Assembly: GCF_019740315.1 (NCBI RefSeq)
Contig: NZ_JAHXZR010000002.1
Span: 312,001-376,000 of the forward strand
Source: Oceanobacter mangrovi
GTDB lineage: Bacteria > Pseudomonadota > Gammaproteobacteria > Pseudomonadales > Oceanobacteraceae
Direction of reading: 5' to 3'
DNA: 64,000 nt
Shown: positions 8,715 through 17,879 of the stretch, in pieces
How the letters are laid out: each line of letters opens with the position of its first letter
Numbering within the stretch: position 1 is the first letter of the stretch
Position numbers and translations under genes: made by a program
The notes under the pieces: generated by a model
What the model saw: only the letters and a program-made list of their open reading frames with translations
What the model was told of the DNA's origin: nothing
Database searches by the model: none

Positions 8715-9209
8715 TTATTCGGCGTCGTATGCGTGGTTGCCAACCTGAATGCTTGGCAGTTCAGCCAGGTTGATGGTCAGTTTTTCTGAGGGTGCAATCA
8801 CGGTTGCTTCACCGGTCACCACCGCCTTGCCATTCTGATTGGTGATGGTGGTTTCAAAGATCACTTCGTTTTTCTTGCCGAGTTTTTCTTTCACCGTCAG
8901 GGTAATGGTGATGGTGTCACCAATAAAAATCGGCCGTTTGAACTGCACGTTCTGGCCCATGTAAATCGTGCCGGGTCCTGGCATTTCCATCGCAAAGGCG
9001 GCAGAAATCAGCGCACCGGAGTACATACCGTGGGCAATCTGTTTGCCGAACGGCGTGGTGGCGGCATAGGCGGCATCCAGGTGTAGCGGGTTGTGGTCGC
9101 CGGACACTGCCGCAAACATGCGCAGGTCATCTTCCGTGATGGTGTGGACGCGTGTACAGCTATCACCGACGTTCAATTCGTCATAGGTGTGATTGGTGAT
9201 GGTCGTCAT
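8715..9209 (-). CDS. MaoC-like (R)-specific enoyl-CoA hydratase
   Basis: A 164-residue hot-dog-fold protein. The hydratase-2 motif SGDHNPLHLDAAYA, followed by TPFGKQIAHGMY, contains the catalytic Asp and His that hydrate trans-2-enoyl-CoA to (R)-3-hydroxyacyl-CoA. Enzymes like this (PhaJ group) link beta-oxidation to polyhydroxyalkanoate synthesis or serve fatty-acid metabolism. AAGGAGAGACCCC precedes the ATG. No PHA gene lies next to it, although an alpha/beta hydrolase and an acyl-CoA ligase follow within 2 kb. Chain-length preference cannot be told. Confidence 0.85.
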   Translation of the reverse strand: MTTITNHTYDELNVGDSCTRVHTITEDDLRMFAAVSGDHNPLHLDAAYAATTPFGKQIAHGMYSGALISAAFAMEMPGPGTIYMGQNVQFKRPIFIGDTITITLTVKEKLGKKNEVIFETTITNQNGKAVVTGEATVIAPSEKLTINLAELPSIQVGNHAYDAE

Positions 9210-9308
9210 GGGGTCTCTCCTTAAGGTATGTGAAGCGGTGACAATATCCGAAGGCGCGAATGATACTGTGAAAATGCGGCAGTTATAGTACTTTCGCGCG
9301 GGTTTTGA

Positions 9309-10361
9309 TCATGCTGGTCTGGACGCATGTCCAGAAGCCGCAGGCCTTGTTCTTGTCACTGGTTGTTGGCCTGCCTGGCGGCTGCTGCCTCGCAGTTGCA
9401 GGTCGAGCCAGTGACTGATGTCGTTGATGACTTCTTCGGCGTTGGTTTCATGCAGAAGTTCATGGCGGGCGCCGGGATACAACAAGGTGGTGGTGTTGTC
9501 GTGGCCGGAACGCAACAGCGCCAGTTCCAGCGTGCGTAATGATTGGCCGTAGTCAGATACCGGATCTTCGTCGCCGGAAACCAGCAGAATCGGTAACTCC
9601 GGACGTAAATCCTTGAGTGGCGTTTCGGTGGCCAGATAACTGAGGCCATGAAACAGGCATTGCCAGAACGCCGGACTGCAATCAAAACCACAGTTGCCAT
9701 CGTTGAGGTAATCAGTTACTTGCTGGTCGCAACGACTGAGCCAGTTCCAGTTTGACCAGGCATTGTCGATATGGGCGTTATAGTTTCCGAACGCCAGTGA
9801 TGACAGTAAGCGGGAAGGCTGGTCGTAACGAATCAGATGGCCGATGACACCGGCAACGGCGCCACCGAGTCGATACAACCAGCCGGACTGCAGGCTGCTG
9901 CCGGATAAAATCAGGCCTTGTAAATCCGGACTCCGCAAAGCCACACAAAGCGCCAGCCATGAACCCATTGAATGACCGAACAGCAGGTTTGGACAACTGA
10001 CAGGCAAACGAGCCTGTGCCTGTTGTTGTACCAGCCAGGCGTCTTCCACCAAATTCCACCAGCCGCTGCCGGGTTTGCCTGGTTGGCCGTCCGGAACAGC
10101 GATACCCGCGCGAGCAAAGCGCGGCAGATAGCCGTGTGGTAAATGTTCGCCATGACCAGAGTGATTATGAATCACCACGGCATGGCCCTGATTTACCAGC
10201 GTTTCAATAAAGGACTCGTAACGACCGCGATGCTCGGCCATGCCATGCAGAATCTGGATCAGACTGCGGGCAGGCATGTTGTGTGGCTGGTAGAGCCAGG
10301 CCGTAAAAGCCTGGCCGTCGGCCTTTTCGATACTGATTGGTTGCGGCGTCCGTGAATGCAT
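9309..10361 (-). CDS. Alpha/beta hydrolase, lysophospholipase/monoacylglycerol lipase-like (serine aminopeptidase S33 fold)
   Basis: A 350-residue soluble hydrolase. LIQILHGMAEHRGRYESFI near residue 35 is the oxyanion region typical of YqiA/PldB-type lipases, GHSMGS (about residues 129-134) is the nucleophile elbow, VSGDEDPVS supplies the acid, and GARHELLHE supplies the His. I chose the ATG at 10361 because AGGGA lies 10 bases upstream; a TTG at 10382 would add seven residues. The C-terminal 30 residues are a basic, Pro/Ala-rich tail without homology. It faces away from fadD across a 367-base gap. Substrate is most likely a monoacylglycerol or lysophospholipid, by family only. Confidence 0.8.
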   Translation of the reverse strand: MHSRTPQPISIEKADGQAFTAWLYQPHNMPARSLIQILHGMAEHRGRYESFIETLVNQGHAVVIHNHSGHGEHLPHGYLPRFARAGIAVPDGQPGKPGSGWWNLVEDAWLVQQQAQARLPVSCPNLLFGHSMGSWLALCVALRSPDLQGLILSGSSLQSGWLYRLGGAVAGVIGHLIRYDQPSRLLSSLAFGNYNAHIDNAWSNWNWLSRCDQQVTDYLNDGNCGFDCSPAFWQCLFHGLSYLATETPLKDLRPELPILLVSGDEDPVSDYGQSLRTLELALLRSGHDNTTTLLYPGARHELLHETNAEEVINDISHWLDLQLRGSSRQAGQQPVTRTRPAASGHASRPA

Positions 10362-10728
10362 ATGAAAGTCGTCCCTGTGCAAATGCCTTTAGGGGCATCT
10401 ATTGCAATCCAGTGCTCTCACAAAGCAGTGCGGGATTAAACAGATGCCCCTTTACTCAAAAGTGGCTGATGCAGGACAGTTTGTCGAGGCTGTGTGGCAG
10501 GATTGCTACTGAATAAGCTTGAGTTGGGCTAAATTTGGTGTTCTTGTGCAGGTTTTGGAAATGCACTTTTGCCAGTTATTTTATAAAGCGTTAAACTTCT
10601 GCTTCCTGGCAAGCCTGACCTGTTAACATTGCGTCAAACAGACGGCCGGAATGATTTCGGCATACAAACAGGTTGGGCAGGCACACCCAATAAGAATAAG
10701 CATCCTCCGGATGCAAAGAGGACAACGT
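10362..10728. other. Divergent promoter region between the hydrolase and fadD genes
   Basis: This gap holds a perfect 10-bp inverted repeat (AGGGGCATCT at 10391-10400, AGATGCCCCT at 10442-10451) with a 41-base spacer. I see no gene in it. The region around 10540-10590 is AT-rich and probably carries the fadD promoter. Confidence 0.4.
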
Positions 10729-12426
10729 ATGAACGAACAGTTTTTCCAGGATCGCTATCCGAAAAACTATCCGGGCACCATTGATGCGGACAAATACAGC
10801 TCTGTTATTGATCTGTTCGATCGCTTCGTAAAACGCTTTGATCAACGTCCGGCGTTCCTGTGTCTGGATCAGCAGCTGACGTTTGGCGAGCTGGACCGTC
10901 TCAGTGGTCAGTTTGCCAGTTATTTGCAGCACGACCTGCAATTGCAGCCGGGCGACCGGCTGGCGATTCAGTTGCCCAATATCCTGCAATATCCGGTAGT
11001 GATTTTTGGGGCCATGCGAGCCGGCCTGATCGTGGTGAATACCAACCCGCTGTATACCGAACGGGAAATGGAACACCAGTTCAATGACTCCGGTGTCAAG
11101 GCACTGGTGGTGTTGGCGAACATGGCCAGCAAGGCAGAAAAAGTGGTACCCAGAACCGGTATCAAACATGTCATCGTCACCGAAATTGGTGACATGCATC
11201 CGTTCCTGAAGCGCCACCTGATCAATGCGGTACTGAAGTACGTCAAAAAACAGGTGCCTGCCTACCACATCGCCGGTTCCATATCCCTGCGGGACGCGCT
11301 CAGCAAAGGCGCTGCACAGCCTTACCGTAAAGTCGAACTGCAAAATGACGATGTGGCGGTGCTGCAATATACCGGTGGTACGACCGGCGTCGCCAAGGGC
11401 GCGATGCTGACCCACCGCAATCTGATCGCCAACATGCTGCAATGTCATGGTCTTTTTGCCATGGCGCTGAAAGAGGGGGTTGAAACGGCTGTTGCGCCGT
11501 TGCCGCTGTACCACATCTATGCCTTTACCGTGCACTGTATGGTGTTGCTGGAAACCGGTAACTGCTCGCTGCTGATTCCTAACCCACGAGATATCCCCGG
11601 CTTTATCAAGACCCTGCAGAACAACCGTTTCACGGCATTTGTGGGTTTGAATACCCTGTTTGTGGCCTTGTGTAATAACCCGGATTTCCGCGCCCTCGAC
11701 TTCAGTGGTCTGAAACTGACTATTTCGGGTGGCATGGCGCTGACTTCAGGTGCCGCGAAGCTCTGGAACGAAGTGACGGGTACCGACATTGCTGAAGGTT
11801 ACGGTATGACCGAGACCTCACCGGTGGTGTCTTTCAACCCGCCCGGCCATATCCAGCTTGGCACCATAGGTATGCCGGTTGCGAGCACAGTCTGCAAAAC
11901 GGTCGATGCCGATGGTAACGACTTGCCGATTGGCGAGCCGGGCGAGTTGTGCGTCAAAGGCCCACAGGTCATGAAAGGCTACTGGAAACGTGAAGCCGCC
12001 ACGGATGAATCCTTCCTGCCGGATGCCAGCGGCCAGCCAGCCCGGGAATGGTTGCGCACCGGTGACATTGCGGTGATTCAGGACGATGGCTATATGCGTA
12101 TTGTTGATCGCAAAAAAGACATGATCATCGTCTCTGGCTTTAACGTTTATCCCAACGAAGTGGAAGATGTGATTGCCCTGCATCCGGCGGTCACTGAAGT
12201 GGCTGCGATTGGTGTACCGGATCTGAAAAGCTCGGAAGCGGTGAAAGTGTTTGTGGTTGCCAAAGGCGATGTCAACGAGGCTGATATTCGGGCCTGGTGC
12301 AAGGAGCGTCTGACCGCCTACAAGATTCCCAAGCATGTGGAATTCCGTTCCGAACTGCCAAAAACCAACGTAGGCAAGATTCTGCGGCGTGAACTGCGGG
12401 ATGAGGAAAAAGCCAAACAGGCTTGA
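10729..12426 (+). CDS. fadD: Long-chain-fatty-acid-CoA ligase
   Basis: A 565-residue adenylate-forming enzyme that activates fatty acids to acyl-CoA at the inner membrane for beta-oxidation or lipid synthesis. The signature motifs are all present: the ATP-binding loop YTGGTTGVAKGAM (about 214-226), the adenine motif GYGMTETSP (about 364-372), TGDIAV with its Asp, and the FadD signature DRKKDMIIVSGFNVYPNEVE (about 463-482), with a C-terminal catalytic Lys in KTNVGKILRREL. Length equals that of Pseudomonas FadD1/FadD2. The ATG at 10729 has AAGAGGA 7 bases upstream; a longer frame from 10651 lacks homology. It is monocistronic, followed by a GC-rich hairpin. Confidence 0.93.
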   Translation: MNEQFFQDRYPKNYPGTIDADKYSSVIDLFDRFVKRFDQRPAFLCLDQQLTFGELDRLSGQFASYLQHDLQLQPGDRLAIQLPNILQYPVVIFGAMRAGLIVVNTNPLYTEREMEHQFNDSGVKALVVLANMASKAEKVVPRTGIKHVIVTEIGDMHPFLKRHLINAVLKYVKKQVPAYHIAGSISLRDALSKGAAQPYRKVELQNDDVAVLQYTGGTTGVAKGAMLTHRNLIANMLQCHGLFAMALKEGVETAVAPLPLYHIYAFTVHCMVLLETGNCSLLIPNPRDIPGFIKTLQNNRFTAFVGLNTLFVALCNNPDFRALDFSGLKLTISGGMALTSGAAKLWNEVTGTDIAEGYGMTETSPVVSFNPPGHIQLGTIGMPVASTVCKTVDADGNDLPIGEPGELCVKGPQVMKGYWKREAATDESFLPDASGQPAREWLRTGDIAVIQDDGYMRIVDRKKDMIIVSGFNVYPNEVEDVIALHPAVTEVAAIGVPDLKSSEAVKVFVVAKGDVNEADIRAWCKERLTAYKIPKHVEFRSELPKTNVGKILRRELRDEEKAKQA

Positions 12427-12440
12427 GTGGTTATCACATT

Positions 12441-12467
12441 GCAGGGTCCCGTATGCCGGGACCCTGC
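12441..12467 (+). terminator. Strong GC hairpin after fadD
   Basis: An 11-bp perfect stem (GCAGGGTCCCG / CGGGACCCTGC) with a five-base loop begins 15 bases after the fadD stop. No T-run follows, so termination may be Rho-assisted or the hairpin may only protect the 3' end. Confidence 0.5.
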
Positions 12468-12595
12468 GGTGAGATATTCGCTGCGGCTGTATTTAGGGTC
12501 GCCAATTGGCAGCATGCGGCTGCCAAATCCACGTCAAACTGACGATCCCACCATCTCTCCATCGAAACCCGGCCAGCGAGCTGGTATAGTCGCGC

Positions 12596-12720
12596 CTCTT
12601 TCAGGTGTTAGCAGCCTCGGCGGCTAGCTTAAATGGGAATCCGGTGAAACTCCGGGACTGTACCCGCAACTGTAACGGCCAGCCTCTGCTGTTGGGCCGA
12701 AGTCAGATACCAGCCTGTGA
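12596..12720 (+). ncRNA. Cobalamin (adenosylcobalamin) riboswitch
   Basis: The conserved core is readable in order: GGTGTTAGCAGCC, then GGGAATCCGGTGAAACTCC, GACTGTACCCGCAACTGTAA, and the B12 box in GAAGTCAGATACCAGCCTG. These are the invariant elements of the cobalamin riboswitch. It lies 113 bases before btuD and should repress the cobalamin operon when adenosylcobalamin is plentiful. A 7-bp hairpin downstream (12734-12755, GTTCGTG / CACGAAC) without a U-tract could be part of the expression platform, which suggests control of translation rather than termination. Confidence 0.95.
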
Positions 12721-12832
12721 CTATTCGATTAATGTTCGTGCGGGGACACACGAACCATCACTCGTTTACCAGTCTGTCTGCTGAACGCAAAGGGTGGCTC
12801 TTTCCCCGTACCGGTTTGGCAGGCGTGTCTTG

Positions 12833-13651
12833 ATGAAATCGGCTGACGGTTTACACCTCAACAATCTCTCCGCCAGGGTTGCAAATACCCGGGTGCTGGA
12901 CGACGTCTGTCTGCAACTGCCGCGCGGCCGTGTGCTGGGGATTCTGGGCCCTAATGGCGCAGGCAAAACCACGCTTTTGCGGGCGATTGCCGGACTCAGC
13001 GGACGTGAGTTTCAGCTGGCTGGCGAGTGTCGCTGGGAGGGGTTGGAAACCGCTCGCATGACCTTGCAACAGCGCGCCCGCCAGATCGCGCTGGTGAAAC
13101 AACTCAATGATCCCGTCTTTGAATTAACCCTCTATCAGGTTGTCCGCATGGGCTTGCTGCCGCATCAGCCACTGTTGGCGCTGCCGGATGCGGTTGACGA
13201 TCACGAAGTCAGCAAATCGCTCAAGCGGGTCGGCCTGCTCGATAAATCACAACAAGCCTTTGCAACCCTGTCCGGCGGTGAGCAGCAGCGTGGTCTGATT
13301 GCCAGAGCGCTGGTGCAGCGCGCGCAATTGTTGTTACTGGATGAACCGGTTAATCATCTGGATGTGTTTTACCAACACGAAATTCTGGGGCTGTTACGCC
13401 AGCTGGCGGTCGAAACCGGGCTGACCATTGTGATGAGCCTGCACGATCTCAATCTGGCAGCCTTCTACTGTGACGACCTGTTGATTCTGCAAAATGGCCA
13501 GCAGCAGGCCAGTGGCCCGGTGGCCGAGGTGTTACAGCAGGAGCTGTTGCAACAGGTGTTCGGTTTGCCTTGTATCGTGCGTCATGAGAATCACGGTGTG
13601 CGGGTCGATTTTTGTCCGTCTCATACTGGCTGGCAGCGGGAGGGCAACTGA
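12833..13651 (+). CDS. btuD: Vitamin B12 ABC importer, ATP-binding protein
   Basis: A 272-residue cytoplasmic ATPase of the iron-siderophore/B12 ABC group. Walker A is GPNGAGKTTLL (about residues 40-50), the signature is LSGGEQQR, Walker B is LLLLDEPVNHLD, and the H-loop is in MSLHDLNLAAFY. It would power BtuC with the binding protein BtuF, whose gene closes the same operon. The ATG at 12833 has AGG 9 bases upstream; a GTG at 12794 is possible but has a weaker site. Its stop codon overlaps the btuC start (TGATG). The riboswitch and the cob genes downstream make corrinoid the likely substrate. Confidence 0.88.
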   Translation: MKSADGLHLNNLSARVANTRVLDDVCLQLPRGRVLGILGPNGAGKTTLLRAIAGLSGREFQLAGECRWEGLETARMTLQQRARQIALVKQLNDPVFELTLYQVVRMGLLPHQPLLALPDAVDDHEVSKSLKRVGLLDKSQQAFATLSGGEQQRGLIARALVQRAQLLLLDEPVNHLDVFYQHEILGLLRQLAVETGLTIVMSLHDLNLAAFYCDDLLILQNGQQQASGPVAEVLQQELLQQVFGLPCIVRHENHGVRVDFCPSHTGWQREGN

Positions 13652-14655
13652 TGCTGGTGGCCAATCTTCGCCTGCGCTGGACGGTACTGCTGCTGTTTGC
13701 GGTGCTGTCGCCGTTATTGTCACTGGGATTTGGTTCAGCACAGTTGAGCCCGGTGACCATTGCCAGTTGCCTGTTTGATCAATGCCCGACGGCGATGGAT
13801 CAGCTGATCTTTTTTGAACTGCGGTTGCCACGCATTCTGGCCGCCTTGCTGGTTGGTGGCGGTCTGGCAATCGCTGGTAACAGTCTGCAAACCGTCACAC
13901 GCAATGGTCTGGCCGACCCCTATCTGTTTGGCGTCGTTGCGGGTGCTGGTCTGGGCGCAGCGCTGGTCAGCGTTTTGCCGCAGACCATGAGCTGGCTGCC
14001 GGACAACGCTGCCTTGCCAACGGCTGCGTTTGTGGGCGCCAGCTTGTCGGTATTTATTGTTCATGGTCTGGCCATGAGTGCCTGGGCCCGCAGCCCGGAG
14101 CAGCTGTTGCTGGCCGGTATTGCCATCTCACTGATGCTGTCTGCCGCCACTCATATGGTGCTGTATCTGGGTGAACCCTTCGCCGCCAATAAAGTGATGT
14201 TCTGGTTAATGGGATCAATCAGCCGCATCGAAGTCTGGCAGTTGTGGCTGTTATTGCTGCCGGTGCTGCTGGTTGCGGTTGTCAGCTGGCTGTTGGGGCG
14301 TCGCTTTGATGCCTTGTTGATGGGTGATGACACGGCCACCTCGCTAGGAGTGCCGGTTGCCCGTATGCGGCTGTTGGGTTTACTGATGTGTGCGCTATTG
14401 ACGGCCGTGGTGGTGTCGCAATGTGGCGGTATTGGTTTTGTTGGCTTGATGATTCCCCACATCGTTCGGCGCTGGTTTGGCGTAACGACCCGCACTGTGG
14501 TGGTGGGGTGTTTGCTGATGGGCGGCGGTTTTCTGGTGTGGGCGGATACCCTGGCGCGGTCGCTGGCCAGTGATCAGGAGATCCCGATCGGCATTATTAC
14601 CTCTGCCATTGGCAGTGTGTTTTTTCTGTTACTGATGCGCACCCGCCGCTGGTAA
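13651..14655 (+). CDS. btuC: Vitamin B12 ABC importer, permease (FecCD family)
   Basis: A 334-residue inner-membrane protein with about ten hydrophobic segments. Family hallmarks include ELRLPRILAALLVGGGLAIAGNSLQ (in the first third), GLVGLMIPHIVRR-like GFVGLMIPHIVRRWFG before the last third, and the closing EIPIGIITSAIGSVFF. The ATG overlaps the btuD stop, implying coupled translation. It pairs with btuD before it and btuF at the end of the operon to bring cobalamin or cobinamide across the inner membrane. No btuB receptor is in the window, so the outer-membrane step must be coded elsewhere. Confidence 0.88.
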   Translation: MLVANLRLRWTVLLLFAVLSPLLSLGFGSAQLSPVTIASCLFDQCPTAMDQLIFFELRLPRILAALLVGGGLAIAGNSLQTVTRNGLADPYLFGVVAGAGLGAALVSVLPQTMSWLPDNAALPTAAFVGASLSVFIVHGLAMSAWARSPEQLLLAGIAISLMLSAATHMVLYLGEPFAANKVMFWLMGSISRIEVWQLWLLLLPVLLVAVVSWLLGRRFDALLMGDDTATSLGVPVARMRLLGLLMCALLTAVVVSQCGGIGFVGLMIPHIVRRWFGVTTRTVVVGCLLMGGGFLVWADTLARSLASDQEIPIGIITSAIGSVFFLLLMRTRRW

Positions 14656-14737
14656 CCACGATGACTTTTAACGGTTCCTTTCCAAAAGGCTCTTTTAAAA
14701 ATGGCTCATTGAGCCTGATCTTTCAGGAAATTTTGTT

Positions 14738-15811
14738 GTGATATATGACTTCCCCGTCTACGAAATAAAAACGCTGGATGACAACTGTCGCAAGCTGGCG
14801 CAGCAGCGTATCGACAACAAAACCAAGCCGCCCGGTTCGCTTGGCAAGCTGGAAGGTCTGGCAGCCCTTCTTGCCCAGATGCAGGCTGAGGTGGCGTGCC
14901 AGCCGCCGCAAGCCATCCAGATCAAACAGCCGACCATGCTGGTATTCGCTGCAGATCATGGCATTGCCCGCCAGCCCGTCAGTATTGCGCCGCAGGCAGT
15001 TACCGGCCAGATGGTGCTCAACTATCTGAATAATGGCGCAGCGATTAACTGCTTTTGTGCCAGCAATGATATGGCGCTGGAAATCGTTGATATGGGCATG
15101 GTTGAGCCCGTCGCAGATGTCAGTGGCAAGCTGGTCAGTGCTCGTGCCGGAGCGGGAACCGAAGACTTTTCGGTACAACCGGCAATGACTTTTGAGCAGC
15201 TGCTGGCAGCGCTCGAAAGCGGCAATCAGATTGCCAGAAAGCATATCCGCAACGGCAGTAACCTGCTGGCCTTCGGCGAAATGGGCATCGGCAATACCAC
15301 CAGTGCTGCGGCCTTGCTGGTATTGCTGGAAGATCTGTCGGTGGTGCAAGCTGTCGGGCGGGGCACCGGAATCAGTGACGAACAGCTGCAATTAAAAACC
15401 GATCTGGTACGCCAGGCGGTGGAACGGGTGCGCGCTACACATCGGGTAGTGTCGTCACAGGTCGCCATGATGGAAGTGGGTGGTTTTGAAATTGTTGCCA
15501 TGGTTGGTGCCATGCTGACGGCGGCTGAACGTGGCTGCAGTATTCTGGTCGATGGCTTTATCGTCAGCATTGCCGCCTTGCTGGCGGTGCGAATCGAGCC
15601 GTCGAGCCGCGACTATATGATCTTTGCCCATCGCTCGGCTGAACTGGCGCACGAGCTGACCTTGCGGGCACTGGCAGCTGATCCCTTGCTGGATCTCGGC
15701 CTGCGTCTGGGTGAGGGAACCGGTGCGGCACTGGCGTTGCCGCTGCTGCGATGTGCCTGTGCTTTCTATAACGACATGGCCACCTTTGAAAGCGCCGGTG
15801 TTACGGTTTAA
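14738..15811 (+). CDS. cobT: Nicotinate-nucleotide--dimethylbenzimidazole phosphoribosyltransferase
   Basis: A 357-residue cytoplasmic enzyme that makes alpha-ribazole-5'-phosphate from nicotinate mononucleotide and dimethylbenzimidazole, the lower-ligand branch of cobalamin assembly. Characteristic motifs are KTKPPGSLGKLE (about residues 28-39), FAADHGIARQPVSIAPQ, GAAINCF, GEMGIGNTTSAAAL and GEGTGAALALPL at the C-terminus, with the catalytic Glu of the family in this last segment. The GTG at 14738 is used: AGGA lies about 10 bases upstream and the family alignment starts here. It follows btuC by 82 bases, a gap with a small GGCTCATTGAGCC hairpin, and precedes cobS. Confidence 0.93.
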   Translation: MIYDFPVYEIKTLDDNCRKLAQQRIDNKTKPPGSLGKLEGLAALLAQMQAEVACQPPQAIQIKQPTMLVFAADHGIARQPVSIAPQAVTGQMVLNYLNNGAAINCFCASNDMALEIVDMGMVEPVADVSGKLVSARAGAGTEDFSVQPAMTFEQLLAALESGNQIARKHIRNGSNLLAFGEMGIGNTTSAAALLVLLEDLSVVQAVGRGTGISDEQLQLKTDLVRQAVERVRATHRVVSSQVAMMEVGGFEIVAMVGAMLTAAERGCSILVDGFIVSIAALLAVRIEPSSRDYMIFAHRSAELAHELTLRALAADPLLDLGLRLGEGTGAALALPLLRCACAFYNDMATFESAGVTV

Positions 15812-15821
15812 GGGCCAGGGT

Positions 15822-16661
15822 TTGAACGCGATATTGAGTAAACAGCTTAACCGCGTACGGCTGGCTCTGAGTTTTACCACTCGCTTGCCCGTTGGCCAGC
15901 AGCTCGATTACAGCCCGACAGAAATGCACGCCGCGCTGGTCTATTTCCCGTTAGCCGGGCTGTTGCTGGCGAGCTTACTGAGCCTGCTGTTCTTGCTCGC
16001 ACAGCCGCTGGCGGGCATTGAAGTAACCGCCGTGCTGCTGCTGATTGCCAGCTTGCTGATGACCGGCGCCTTGCACGAAGACGGTCTGGCGGACAGCTTT
16101 GACGGCTTCTACGGCGGCTTTGAGACGCAGCGCAAACTGGAAATCATGAAGGACAGTCGTATTGGTACCTACGGCAGCGCCGCGCTGCTGCTGGCGCTGC
16201 TGCTCAAACTGATGTTGCTGATCCAGTTGGCGCAACAACAGCTGCTGATTCCGGCGCTGTTGATTGGCTATTCGTTATCGCGGGCATTGGCGGTCACGCA
16301 TGCGCAGGATCTGCCTTATGTCTCGGCACCGGGTAAAAGCAAAAGTGATCCGCTGGCCAAACCACTGTCGTTGCCGTTGCTGGCCTGTCTGTTGGGGTTC
16401 GGATTGTCCGGGCTGCTGGTCGCGATGATCGGCTGGTCATTACCTGTGGTGGTTGCACTAGTGGTGCTGGTCGCCGTGGTTGCGGTGCGCTGGTGTCTTA
16501 AACACTGGATGCACAAGCATATTCAGGGTTTTACCGGCGACTGTCTGGGGGCCGCCCAGCAGTTTCAGGAGTTGTGGATTTACATCGTGTTGCTGGCGGT
16601 TGCCAACCTTGGCTACTGGCTTCCAGTCGTTACAGAACTGCCGTCAGGGGTGGCTGGATGA
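15822..16661 (+). CDS. cobS: Adenosylcobinamide-GDP ribazoletransferase (cobalamin synthase)
   Basis: A roughly 279-residue inner-membrane enzyme with about seven hydrophobic segments. It joins adenosylcobinamide-GDP to alpha-ribazole (phosphate) to complete the nucleotide loop. The conserved motif GALHEDGLADSFDGFYGG, followed by KLEIMKDSRIGTYGS, carries the metal-binding Asp residues. The start is uncertain: the frame is open far upstream inside cobT, and I favour TTG 15822 (AGGG 7 bases before), with TTG 15834 as the alternative; both begin just before the conserved RVRLALSFTTRLPV. Its TGA overlaps the ATG of cobU (ATGA). Confidence 0.88.
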   Translation: MNAILSKQLNRVRLALSFTTRLPVGQQLDYSPTEMHAALVYFPLAGLLLASLLSLLFLLAQPLAGIEVTAVLLLIASLLMTGALHEDGLADSFDGFYGGFETQRKLEIMKDSRIGTYGSAALLLALLLKLMLLIQLAQQQLLIPALLIGYSLSRALAVTHAQDLPYVSAPGKSKSDPLAKPLSLPLLACLLGFGLSGLLVAMIGWSLPVVVALVVLVAVVAVRWCLKHWMHKHIQGFTGDCLGAAQQFQELWIYIVLLAVANLGYWLPVVTELPSGVAG

Positions 16662-17191
16662 TTCATCTTATTATTGGCGGAGCCCGTTCAGGCAAGTCGT
16701 CATTTGCCCTGCAGCAAGCCAATCAACGCGCTGCTGTGCTGGGTTATCACAAGCAGTTTGTCGCAACGGCAACACCGTTTGATGCCGAGATGCAGGCGCG
16801 CATTGAGCGCCATCAACAGGAGCGTGGAGCCGATTGGTCGTTGGCCGAAGTGCCCTTGCAACTGGCCGAACACCTGGTCACTGCCAACGCAGGTTCGGTC
16901 TTGCTGATCGACTGCCTGACGCTGTGGCTCAACAATCGGCTTTACCTCTGGCCCGACGCTGACTTCGAACAGCTGTCCGATCCGCTGTTGTCAGCACTGG
17001 CCAGCTGCCCGGCCGATGTGCTCTTGATTGCCAATGAAGTTGGGCTGGGGGTGATTCCGATGGGCGAGGAAACCCGCCGTTTTGTTGATTATGCCGGTTG
17101 GCTCAATCAAGCGGTGGCGCGGCTGGCTGATCAGGTCACATTGGTCAGTGCCGGTTTACCACTGGTGTTAAAACCGATGGCTCATCAATGA
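16658..17191 (+). CDS. cobU: Bifunctional adenosylcobinamide kinase / adenosylcobinamide-phosphate guanylyltransferase
   Basis: A 177-residue cytoplasmic enzyme (CobU/CobP) that phosphorylates adenosylcobinamide and then adds GMP to give adenosylcobinamide-GDP, the substrate of CobS. The P-loop IIGGARSGKSSFA starts at residue 5. The guanylylated His lies in ERHQQERGADW (about 50-60), and LLIDCLTLWLNN and IANEVGLGVIPM are further family motifs. The ATG overlaps the cobS stop by four bases. Length matches the family. It is part of the riboswitch-led operon. Confidence 0.93.
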   Translation: MIHLIIGGARSGKSSFALQQANQRAAVLGYHKQFVATATPFDAEMQARIERHQQERGADWSLAEVPLQLAEHLVTANAGSVLLIDCLTLWLNNRLYLWPDADFEQLSDPLLSALASCPADVLLIANEVGLGVIPMGEETRRFVDYAGWLNQAVARLADQVTLVSAGLPLVLKPMAHQ

Positions 17192-17213
17192 CTCTTAGCT
17201 GAGAGTGACTGCA

Positions 17214-17879
17214 ATGACGGATACCCGTATTGATCTGATCCGCCATGGCCGTGTGGATGGCCCGGCGGCCATGTATGGCAGTACCGATGTGCCCCTGCAT
17301 GCTGACGGCTGGTTGCAATTGCAGCAGGCCGCGACATCGGTGGAATTGCCAGACTTGCTGATCAGCTCGCCGAAACAGCGCTGCCTGCATTTTGCCCGGC
17401 AGTTTGCCGAACAACAGCAGTTGCCGTTGCAGGTGCTGGATGATCTGCGCGAATACGATTTTGGCGACTGGGACGGCATTCCTTTCAGTCAGCTGTTTGG
17501 CGATCCGCAGGATAACCCGGCTGGCTGGCAACGCTTGCAGCGGTTCTCCGAACAACCGGCACTGTATCCGGTACCTGGCGGCGAGACGATCGATCAGGTG
17601 TACGAACGAGTGACCCGCGTCTTTCAGCAGCTACAACAGCAGCATCAGGGCAAGCACATTATGGTGTTTTGTCATGGGGCTGTAATTCGGCTGATTTTGG
17701 CCAGTTTGTTGCCGGTCGACTGGCGCAGTGGTGACTGGTTTTCACGCTTGTCGATTGCTTATGGCAGCCGCAGCCGGATTCGTATTCCCCAGCATCCGTA
17801 TGCCTTTGCGCAAGTGGAGTGTATTGGCAGCTTGCCGCCGGACGTGGTTCATATGGCGCACCCGGAGGGGAATTCGTGA
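17214..17879 (+). CDS. cobC: Alpha-ribazole phosphatase, histidine phosphatase family
   Basis: A 221-residue member of the histidine phosphatase superfamily. The catalytic motif LIRHGRVDG is at about residues 8-16; the second Arg is in SSPKQRC, the Glu in [11 protein letters not shown], and the second His in [10 protein letters not shown]. It dephosphorylates alpha-ribazole-5'-phosphate, or the cobalamin-5'-phosphate formed when CobS acts on the phosphate. Context inside the cob operon supports CobC over a phosphoglycerate mutase. I chose ATG 17214, with GAGAG 8 bases upstream, over GTG 17205. The stop overlaps the GTG of cobQ, which has its ribosome site inside cobC. Confidence 0.88.
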   Translation: MTDTRIDLIRHGRVDGPAAMYGSTDVPLHADGWLQLQQAATSVELPDLLISSPKQRCLHFARQFAEQQQLPLQVLDDLREYDFGDWDGIPFSQLFGDPQDNPAGWQRLQRFSEQPALYPVPGGETIDQVYERVTRVFQQLQQQHQGKHIMVFCHGAVIRLILASLLPVDWRSGDWFSRLSIAYGSRSRIRIPQHPYAFAQVECIGSLPPDVVHMAHPEGNS

